Positions 1-5,270 of a stretch of 5,270 nt of DNA are shown here, piece by piece (within the stretch, counting starts at the first letter, position 1; each line of letters starts with the position of its first letter). The notes beneath the pieces were generated by a model. The model saw nothing but the letters and a program-made list of their open reading frames with translations. It was not told where the DNA came from and searched no databases. This stretch comes from an uncultured Muribaculaceae bacterium (GTDB lineage: Bacteria > Bacteroidota > Bacteroidia > Bacteroidales > Muribaculaceae), in the NCBI GenBank assembly GCA_947177435.1, contig CAMWUM010000160.1, forward strand, positions 1-5,270. The letters are read 5' to 3'. A program made the position numbers and the translations under genes.

Positions 1-1633
1 CTGTGAACCAGCGGAATTTGGCCAGGCGGAAGAGTGACTTCTTGGCCAGGTAGAGCGGGGTGACTGTGCCGGAGGTCTCGGGCCACATTTTGATGCGGTC
101 GATTTTCTGGTCGACGAAGTCGGCAGAGAGGAAGCTGCTGGCGACGTTGATGATTTTGTTGTAGGTGGAATCGTTTTCCATCGGCAGCATTATGGCCTCG
201 ACGTTGCCGCTGACGTCGAGGTGTGAGAGTTGGCCGTCGGTGAAGTAGGCCACCATCTCTTTGCCGGAGAGTTGGTCGAAGTAGTTGCCCTCGACTTGCT
301 GGGCCGTGAAGGCGAACTTGGGCAGCATGGCGTAGTCGATCGTCGAGTCGCCCATGTGTAGCTGGATGACGTTGCCGAATATCTGGCGCTCGTCGCTCCA
401 CACGATGGGATGGCGGAGCATGTAGAGCATCGAGTCGCGCTCTTCGAAGCGGAGCGAGTCGCACACGCCCTGCATGTCGGAGCGGTAGAAGCGCACCCGG
501 GGGTGGCAGATGATTACGTGGTTGGTGTCGGCCTCGCAGTAGGCGGGAATGCCGGCGAGTGTGTCGGCCTCGTGCTGGATGGTATCGAATGAGGCGAACG
601 AGTAGATTTCGCGGCCGTGCATATATAGCGTGTCGCCCTGCGAGTATTCCTTGCAGAGGGCTCGGCCGGTGACGTAGCAGCTGTCGATATTCTGGTCATA
701 GTATCCGTAGTCGCCGCTGAGCGATGACTGGCGGGCTGAGTCGATGAGCTCCATATTGCCCCGGGCCCAGCCGTAGCCGGCTGTCTTGTCGTAGAAGAGG
801 GTGTCGCCTGTGAGAGTGGTGCCTCGGCCCATGCGCACGAGCGAGCGGTCGAAGAGGCGTGCCACCTCGGTGTCGGTGTTGTAGATGCCGTTGGAGGTGA
901 AGATTGTATCGGCCTTGTTGATGATTTCGGAGCGGCTGTCGAGTACGGCGTCGTGCGTGGCGGTGTTGTACACGAGCGACTGGGCGAAGATAAGGATGGT
1001 GTCGTTGGCCTCGGTGACGGAGCGCAGTTCCACGTAATCCGAGAAGTGGGCCTCATTCTCCGAGGGCACGTATTCGCCATAGATTGATTTGAGCTTGTTT
1101 TTGTCGTCGACGAGGGTGCCGCCGGTCTCATAGTAGCCTATGTCGCTGACCATGTCGTAAAACACGGTGTCGGACTCAAGCTTGACCTCATTGCCGGTGG
1201 AGGCGTCGCGGTCGATAAGGCGCGCGGGGAGGCCGTATAGTTTGGCGAGTTCGCGCGGGCCATCGTAGATGAGCGAATCCCCGTAGACGAAGAGGGTGTC
1301 GCCCTGCTCCATGCGCACGTGGCCGAACGCGTCGAGCGATTCGGTCTCGGGGTAGTAGTGCGCGCTGTCGCAGTACATCATCATGCCGCCCTTAGAGAAC
1401 TGCACGTCGCCGGTGAGCACAAGGAACGAGTCGGTCGACTGCTTGTGTAGCACGTCGGCGCGTTCGAGGAATACGCGGTTTTTGGCGTCGCGGTCAGCGG
1501 TGGGAATCTGCGGTCTTATCTGCGGCGTCTGTCGGGCGGTGTCGGCCAGCATCGGCGCCAGGCATCCGCAGGCGGCGAGCGCCAGCATGGCCACGGCGGC
1601 TATCTTCAGGGTCGATTTCCCGTCTTTTTTCAT
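1..1633 (-). CDS. OstA-like protein (LptA/OstA superfamily), C-terminal end outside the window
   Basis: The frame is open from an ATG 27 bases after the SurA stop to the left edge, giving 544 visible residues. Bacteroidota OstA-like proteins belong to the LptA/LptD N-terminal superfamily, whose characterised members bind and pass lipopolysaccharide across the periplasm; the exact role of this long form is inferred. An export signal covers about residues 1-30 (KKDGKSTLK, then a hydrophobic core). Cleavage is ambiguous: a lipobox LAAC at 19-22, or signal peptidase I after Ala30. The OstA core starts near residue 51 (NRVFLERADVL, LTGDVQFSKGGMMMYCDSA, LDAFGHVRMEQGDTLFVYGD). A strand motif of the type [GSNA]DT[LVI] recurs at 111, 154, 210, 241, 276 and 333, as expected for a stacked beta-strand fold. 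The last part (GKEMVAYFTDGQLSHLDVSG, then RIKMWPETSGTVTPL) matches the usual family C-terminus, so few residues are probably missing. The leader is GC-rich with no Shine-Dalgarno box, which suggests translation coupled to the gene before it. Confidence 0.92.
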   Translation of the reverse strand, partial: MKKDGKSTLKIAAVAMLALAACGCLAPMLADTARQTPQIRPQIPTADRDAKNRVFLERADVLHKQSTDSFLVLTGDVQFSKGGMMMYCDSAHYYPETESLDAFGHVRMEQGDTLFVYGDSLIYDGPRELAKLYGLPARLIDRDASTGNEVKLESDTVFYDMVSDIGYYETGGTLVDDKNKLKSIYGEYVPSENEAHFSDYVELRSVTEANDTILIFAQSLVYNTATHDAVLDSRSEIINKADTIFTSNGIYNTDTEVARLFDRSLVRMGRGTTLTGDTLFYDKTAGYGWARGNMELIDSARQSSLSGDYGYYDQNIDSCYVTGRALCKEYSQGDTLYMHGREIYSFASFDTIQHEADTLAGIPAYCEADTNHVIICHPRVRFYRSDMQGVCDSLRFEERDSMLYMLRHPIVWSDERQIFGNVIQLHMGDSTIDYAMLPKFAFTAQQVEGNYFDQLSGKEMVAYFTDGQLSHLDVSGNVEAIMLPMENDSTYNKIINVASSFLSADFVDQKIDRIKMWPETSGTVTPLYLAKKSLFRLAKFRWFT

Positions 1634-1660
1634 CACGCAAAGCCAAAAGCGGGCCAGGGC

Positions 1661-3010
1661 TTATTTAATCCAACCGTCGTGCACGAAGTCGCATCCGCGC
1701 CATCCGTCTTCGACGCGGATGTAGGTGTCTTTGATTTTGTCAGCCAGCCACTTGTCGAGGATATCCTGCTTTTTCTGGGCCTCGTACATGTCTTTGAGCA
1801 GCTGGTAGTCGTCAGAGAGGTTGGCCTGGTGGGGAGCGATGCGGTTAGTGAGCATGACGATTACGACCTGCTCGCGGTTGCGCTTGGGGTTCATCATCAC
1901 GAACGGCTGCGAAATCTGGCCGGGCTCGAGGTCGGCCACCGCGCGGGCAATCTCGGCGGGGAGCTGCGACATCTCAAATCGGGTGTCGCCGCTGTCGTCG
2001 TTGACCATCACGCCGTGGCTGAAGCGGGTGTCCTTGTCCTGCGAGTGCTGCACGCAGGCGTCGTTGAACGTAATCTTGCCGTCGATGATGTCGGAGCGCA
2101 GGGTGTCAAGGCGCACTATGGCCTCGTTGATGTCCTTCTGTGCCACCTTGGGGCGCAGGAGGATGTGGCGGGTGTTGATGCGGTCGCCGCGCTTCTCGAT
2201 AAGCTGGATGATATGGAAGCCGTACTCACTCTCAACGATTTTCGACACCTTCTTGGGGTCGTTGAGGTTGAAGGCCACGGCTGCGTACTCGGGCACGAGC
2301 TGACCGCGGCCCATGAATCCGAGTTCGCCGCCGCGCTGGGCCGAGCCGTCCTCGGAGTATAGGATGGCGAGGGTTGAGAAGTCGGCGTCGCCGCTGTTGA
2401 CGCGGTCGGCAAACTCGCGCAGGCGGGCCTTCACGTCGTCAATCTCCTGCTGAGGCACCACGGGGTTGATGGCGATGACCTGCACCTCGACCTGCATGGG
2501 CACGAAGGGGATCGAGTCTTTGGGCAGGCTGTTGAAGTAGCGGCGCACGTCGGCCGGGGTGGCGCTGACGTTCTGCGTGAGGTTGTGCTGCACGGTCTGC
2601 ACGCGGTAGCGGTCGGTCATCGAGTTGGTGTACTGGGCGCGGATGTCGGCGATTGAGCGGCCGAAATACTGCTCCACCTTCTCCTTCGAGCCGAGCTGGG
2701 AGTATAGGTAATTGAGCTGTCGCTCGACCTCCTGCTGCACCTGGGCGGGCTGCACCTCGACGGTGTCGATGTCGGCCTGGTGGAGGTAAAGGCGCTGTAT
2801 GGCGAGCAGTTCGGGTATTACGCAGTAGGGGTCGCCGTTGATAGGCACTCGCTCGTCAAGGTATTCCTGGTAGGCCTGCTCGATGTCAGAGCGGTATATG
2901 GGCTGGTCGCCGATCATCCAGGCCACTTCCTCGATTATGTTGTCTTGTGCGATGGCCACCGAGGCGCACAGGGCTGCGGCCGCGCATAGAAAAGCTTTCT
3001 TAATATTCAC
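1661..3010 (-). CDS. surA: SurA-like periplasmic chaperone / peptidyl-prolyl isomerase
   Basis: A complete 449-residue SurA-family protein that should escort unfolded outer-membrane proteins through the periplasm. Residues 1-21 are a signal peptide with a likely cleavage after AIA, before QDN. A SurA N-terminal domain spans about 23-165 (IIEEVAWMIGDQPIYRSDIEQAY, PYCVIPELLAIQRLYLHQA). The first parvulin repeat, about 172-273, has YSEDGSAQRGGELGFMGRGQ at 218-237 and YGFHIIQL at 263-270, but QVIA replaces the catalytic HIL motif. The second repeat, about 278-392, has RHILL at 281-285 but lacks GGELG and the GYHII histidine. The C-terminal helix and an ending of WRGCDF...GWIK match Bacteroides SurA homologues as I remember them. 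The start is GTG: no ATG lies in frame between it and the upstream stop, and it places the signal peptide correctly. The 85-bp upstream gap may hold its own promoter. The symbol follows family assignment; orthology to E. coli surA in the strict sense is not shown. Confidence 0.94.
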   Translation of the reverse strand: MNIKKAFLCAAAALCASVAIAQDNIIEEVAWMIGDQPIYRSDIEQAYQEYLDERVPINGDPYCVIPELLAIQRLYLHQADIDTVEVQPAQVQQEVERQLNYLYSQLGSKEKVEQYFGRSIADIRAQYTNSMTDRYRVQTVQHNLTQNVSATPADVRRYFNSLPKDSIPFVPMQVEVQVIAINPVVPQQEIDDVKARLREFADRVNSGDADFSTLAILYSEDGSAQRGGELGFMGRGQLVPEYAAVAFNLNDPKKVSKIVESEYGFHIIQLIEKRGDRINTRHILLRPKVAQKDINEAIVRLDTLRSDIIDGKITFNDACVQHSQDKDTRFSHGVMVNDDSGDTRFEMSQLPAEIARAVADLEPGQISQPFVMMNPKRNREQVVIVMLTNRIAPHQANLSDDYQLLKDMYEAQKKQDILDKWLADKIKDTYIRVEDGWRGCDFVHDGWIK

Positions 3011-3030
3011 TTTTTCGTGTTTATAGTTTA

Positions 3031-3048
3031 TTCCGCAAATTTACGGAA
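3031..3048. repeat. 18-bp imperfect palindrome overlapping the promoter element
   Basis: The sequence has arms TTCCG and CGGAA around a self-complementary AAATTT core, with a single mismatched pair between arm and core. The candidate -7 element sits in its centre. A palindrome of this size can be an operator for a dimeric regulator, but the AT core may simply reflect the promoter consensus. No regulator gene is present in the window. Confidence 0.45.
3036..3043 (-). promoter_or_regulatory. Candidate Bacteroidota -7 promoter element upstream of the SurA-like gene
   Basis: The minus strand reads TAAATTTG, which fits the TAnnTTTG -7 consensus of the Bacteroidota primary sigma factor. It lies 25 bases before the GTG start, so a transcript starting about seven bases downstream would have an A-rich leader of roughly 20 bases. 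I see no clear TTTG -33 element at the expected distance, so the promoter may be weak, depend on another factor, or be a chance match. If real, the SurA-like and OstA-like genes form a second transcription unit or have a boost inside a longer operon. Confidence 0.4.
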
Positions 3049-3095
3049 AAAATCTGACATACGCGCCATTTTTAAGCTTTTTCAGCTTATGCCGC

Positions 3096-3965
3096 TTAGT
3101 CGAGGTCGCAGAGGATGGAGAGTTGGCCGTCGTTGATAGCTTTGTCGTAGAGGTCTTTTTTAAGTTGGAGTGAGTAGGCGCGACGTTCGGCGAACTGCAG
3201 GCGGTCGATTATCTGCTGGCGCGCGGCCTCGTAGGGCATAGTCTGGCCGGTGGAGAGCACGTCAGTGATGTCGAGCAGGTAGGTGAAGCCGCCCTGTGAG
3301 AAGTCGAGATTCTTTTTCTGGCGCAGGAATGCGTCAGCCGATGGGCCGAAATCGTAGGGCACGCGCTGCTCGATCTGCTCCCAGTCAATCCACTTGTCGC
3401 GGAAATAGTCATAATGCACGGCGCCGTCGAGCTGGCTCTTGTCGAGGTTGTCGATGTCGCTGTCCTTGTGCGAGTGGTAGAGGCGGCGCAGGGTAGGGAG
3501 CGACTTGGCTCCGTCGATCACCTTGAGGTACACGCCCTTGACCATTGGGCGGCTGAGCACGAACTCGTCAGGGTGGGCCTCATAATAGGCCACGAGCGAG
3601 TCCTCAGGGATGGGCTGCGCCTGGGCATCGTACATGCGCTTGCCGTACTCGAACATTATCAGGTCGTTGCGGTACTGCTCCACCATGCGGTCGATGGCCT
3701 CCATGTCAATCTCGCGCGAGGCAATCTCGCTGGCCAGGCGGGCGTCAATCCACTGGCGGGCATAGGCGCGGGCGTAGCGTGCGCTGTCGTCGGCGTTGAG
3801 GCCTGCGGGCATGTTGGCATCGAGCTCGGCGCGGGTGAGCGACTGGCCATTGAGCACGACGAGGGCGTCGGCCGGGGCCTTAGGCGCGCCCTCAGAGCAG
3901 GCGGCCAAAATACAAATGGCGGCCATTGAGGCCGCCATTGCTGTGAATGTCTTTATGATGCGCAT
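3096..3965 (-). CDS. Predicted lipoprotein with SurA-like N-terminal region and degenerate parvulin-like region
   Basis: A 289-residue protein, likely a membrane-anchored periplasmic chaperone related to SurA. Residues 1-22 form a signal peptide (basic MRIIK, then an alanine-rich hydrophobic stretch). A lipobox LAAC ends at Cys23, which would be the lipidated residue. Residues 33-118 look like a SurA N-terminal domain: VVLNGQSLTRAELD, then amphipathic helices including QWIDARLASEIASREID and MVEQYRNDLIMFEYGKRMY. From about 138, RPMVKGVYLKVI takes the place of the parvulin ARHILV strand, and FTYLLDITDV near 227-236 takes the place of the FGYHIIQL strand. Both catalytic histidines and the GGELG loop are absent, so isomerase activity is unlikely. 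The ending (QQIIDRLQFAERRAYSLQLKKDL) resembles the final helix of SurA proteins. The ATG is preceded closely by the upstream isomerase stop codon, so the two are probably co-transcribed and translationally coupled. No Shine-Dalgarno box is seen, as is usual in Bacteroidota. The domain assignment is by eye. Confidence 0.88.
   Translation of the reverse strand: MRIIKTFTAMAASMAAICILAACSEGAPKAPADALVVLNGQSLTRAELDANMPAGLNADDSARYARAYARQWIDARLASEIASREIDMEAIDRMVEQYRNDLIMFEYGKRMYDAQAQPIPEDSLVAYYEAHPDEFVLSRPMVKGVYLKVIDGAKSLPTLRRLYHSHKDSDIDNLDKSQLDGAVHYDYFRDKWIDWEQIEQRVPYDFGPSADAFLRQKKNLDFSQGGFTYLLDITDVLSTGQTMPYEAARQQIIDRLQFAERRAYSLQLKKDLYDKAINDGQLSILCDLD
3915..3939 (-). other. Strong GC-rich hairpin within the lipoprotein signal-peptide codons, terminator-like
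   Basis: Two perfectly complementary 10-base arms (AATGGCGGCC and GGCCGCCATT) flank a 5-base loop. On the minus strand, the direction of transcription, the stem runs directly into TTGTATTTT, which gives it the look of an intrinsic terminator or attenuator. It covers about codons 9-17 of the lipoprotein gene, coding for part of the alanine-rich hydrophobic core. On the plus strand no T-tract follows. It could reduce expression of the lipoprotein, but could also be a by-product of Ala and Met codons in a GC-rich signal peptide. Confidence 0.4.
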
Positions 3966-3971
3966 GTTGCG

Positions 3972-5270
3972 TTATTTGTTTTCTGCACGTGCGGCGGCCT
4001 TTTTGAGAGCGCCCTTGTGGATTTTGACCTTGTACTTGCCGTGGAGCTCGTCGAGCCACTGCTTTTCGAGCGCGGCCTGGTAATCTGCGATGACAGCCGA
4101 CTTGACGTCGACAGCCTCCTCGGGAGCGTCAATCACGTGGCCGCGGAAAGCGAAGTAGGCGGGCCAGCGGGTGTTGGCGATAGGCTCGGGCTTGACGGCG
4201 CCGAAGCCGAGATAGTCGGTGATGGCGTTGTCGCCCTGGGCGGCGATTACACGCTCGACGCGCACCTTGTTGCCAAACTTGTTCTTGAGATCGGTGATGA
4301 AAGCATTGTGGTCAAACGCGCCAGCGCCGTAATTGCTCTGCACGTATGTGTTGATTTCGGCGAGAGTGGAATCGGCTGGGGCGAAGATGACGTAAGCCTT
4401 GTATTTGGGCTTGTCCCACGAGTACTTCTGCTTGTTGGCCTGGAAGAATGCTTCGAGGCCGGCGGCATCCTCAGAGGCGCGGTTCCAGACGCGAGCGTTG
4501 GATGCGTCGAAGAGCATGATGCCGTCGCGGTACTCGTTGACGAGGTTGCGGTAGTCGGGGTCAACCTCCATCAGCTGCTGGCGGCCGATTTCGATCATCT
4601 GCTCCTCAAACTCGATGTCCTGGGCAGATGCAGCGGTGTAGCCGGCCTGCTCAGCCGATACTCCGCCACGCAGGGGCTTGGATGTCATAAGCTGGCCAAT
4701 CATTACGGGCTTGCCTTTGTAGGTGTAAGCTACGATGTCGGCGCCGCGGAGTTGCTCCATGGCGGCAGAGTCGAGGGTGCTGAAGCCGTTGGCGGTGAGG
4801 AATGCGGTGACGTGCTTGGCGAGGTCGGGATTCTTGGCCGAGTTGGTCTCCTGGCCTATCTGGTTGACGCGGGAGGTGATAGCCATGTGGCCGCGCTCGT
4901 CAGACTCGAACGAGCTCTCGATCTGGCTGGCCAGCTGCTCGATCGGGGGCAGGGGCACGCCTCCGCGATGGCCAAGGCGCTGGATGATGTGGTAGCCGAA
5001 CGCCGAGGCGAAGGGCTTGGAGATGGTGCTGTCGGCCAGCCCGAATGCTACGTCCTCAAATTCCTGCACCATCTGGCCGCGGCCGAACCAGCCGAGTTCG
5101 CCTCCGCGCTTGGCCGAGCCGGGATCCTCAGAGGTGGCCATTGCCACGGCTGCGAAGTCGGCGCCGGGAGCGGTGACAACGGAGTAGATGGAGTCGATGC
5201 GGGCCTTGGCGGCCTCGACGCCGAGCGAGTCAAGTCCGCGTGTGCCTACCAGGATGTGACGGGCGTGGAC
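3972..5270 (-). CDS. PpiC/parvulin-type peptidyl-prolyl cis-trans isomerase, periplasmic (N-terminus outside the window)
   Basis: This protein should catalyse proline cis-trans isomerisation and act as a folding chaperone for exported proteins. The reading frame stays open to the right edge, so the signal peptide and N-terminal chaperone segment (perhaps about 100 residues) are missing; 432 residues are visible. The visible part opens in a parvulin domain: ARHILV at visible residues 3-8, SEDPGSAK at 47-54, GGELGWFGRGQ at 56-66 and FGYHII at 91-96. Both conserved histidines (HIL and GYHII) and the GGELG loop are present, so it is probably active. About 330 further residues follow, including EYRDGIMLF near 246 and a segment from about 287 (YKAYVIFA) that resembles the first strand of a second, degenerate parvulin domain. 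This long C-terminal form is known in Bacteroidota isomerases. The C-terminus is lysine- and alanine-rich. An internal GTG at 5147 is not the true start, because it lies inside the catalytic domain. The stop is six bases before the next gene, which implies an operon. Confidence 0.93.
   Translation of the reverse strand, partial: VHARHILVGTRGLDSLGVEAAKARIDSIYSVVTAPGADFAAVAMATSEDPGSAKRGGELGWFGRGQMVQEFEDVAFGLADSTISKPFASAFGYHIIQRLGHRGGVPLPPIEQLASQIESSFESDERGHMAITSRVNQIGQETNSAKNPDLAKHVTAFLTANGFSTLDSAAMEQLRGADIVAYTYKGKPVMIGQLMTSKPLRGGVSAEQAGYTAASAQDIEFEEQMIEIGRQQLMEVDPDYRNLVNEYRDGIMLFDASNARVWNRASEDAAGLEAFFQANKQKYSWDKPKYKAYVIFAPADSTLAEINTYVQSNYGAGAFDHNAFITDLKNKFGNKVRVERVIAAQGDNAITDYLGFGAVKPEPIANTRWPAYFAFRGHVIDAPEEAVDVKSAVIADYQAALEKQWLDELHGKYKVKIHKGALKKAAARAENK

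Noticed and set aside
514..1131. 205-codon minus-strand frame rich in Ser, Thr, Pro and Arg
   Set aside because: It is an out-of-frame reading of the OstA-like gene, whose true frame gives clear family motifs across the same span.
1383..1724. 113-codon plus-strand frame crossing the SurA/OstA junction
   Set aside because: It overlaps both genes in antisense, is Cys/Arg/Ser-rich, and carries no motif or promoter evidence.
1679..2362. 227-codon open frame on the plus strand, antisense to the SurA-like gene
   Set aside because: It lies wholly within a well-supported gene. Its valine- and histidine-rich composition is what the complement of GC-ending codons gives, and there is no recognisable domain.
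3073..3089. Stem-loop TAAGCT-TTTTC-AGCTTA after the lipoprotein gene, considered as a terminator
   Set aside because: The stem is short and AT-rich, and on the transcribed strand it is followed by A residues rather than T residues. It may still be a minor RNA structure.
3414..3929. 171-codon open frame on the plus strand, antisense to the lipoprotein gene
   Set aside because: Same cause: a long shadow frame opposite a GC-rich gene, with low-complexity Val/Leu/His/Gly composition and no leader of its own.
5139..5147. GTG or ATG near the right edge as a start for the first isomerase
   Set aside because: The frame is open upstream to the edge and encodes the first part of the parvulin domain (ARHILV), so the true start is outside the window.
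1..5270. Possible accessory or mobile system
   Set aside because: All four genes are conserved envelope-biogenesis functions in one orientation with uniform base composition. No integrase, transposase, toxin, nuclease or repeat array was seen.

Overview
The window looks like a stretch of conserved core chromosome from a Bacteroidales bacterium with fairly GC-rich DNA. Muribaculaceae or an Alistipes-like lineage would fit, but the genus cannot be fixed from this sequence. Three things point to the phylum. The OstA-like and SurA-like proteins carry Bacteroidota-type sequence signatures. Gene leaders lack Shine-Dalgarno boxes. A TAnnTTTG-type -7 promoter element sits in the only sizeable intergenic gap. 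All supported genes lie on the minus strand, so transcription runs from right to left.

The layout, in transcription order, is as follows. (1) A PpiC/parvulin peptidyl-prolyl isomerase enters from the right edge with its N-terminus missing. It has an intact catalytic domain and a long C-terminal region. (2) Six bases later comes a 289-residue predicted lipoprotein with a SurA-like N-terminal region and a degenerate, probably non-catalytic parvulin-like region. (3) After an 85-bp gap holding a promoter-like element inside a short palindrome comes a complete 449-residue SurA-type periplasmic chaperone with two parvulin repeats. It starts at GTG. (4) Twenty-seven bases further on is an OstA/LptA-superfamily protein that runs off the left edge. 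Its first 544 codons are visible, and it probably lacks only a short C-terminal tail.

Together these read as an envelope-biogenesis cluster: three related chaperone/isomerase proteins that would help outer-membrane proteins fold in the periplasm, followed by a protein of the family that handles lipopolysaccharide transport or assembly. The functional link is an inference from family membership and gene order.

I see no RNA genes, mobile elements, CRISPR arrays or horizontally acquired segment, and no gene-free stretch longer than 85 bp. This is an ordinary core region rather than a new system. The points most worth a second look are the graded loss of catalytic residues across the three chaperones, a strong terminator-like hairpin inside the lipoprotein signal-peptide codons, the palindromic promoter region, and a possible lipobox on the OstA-like protein.
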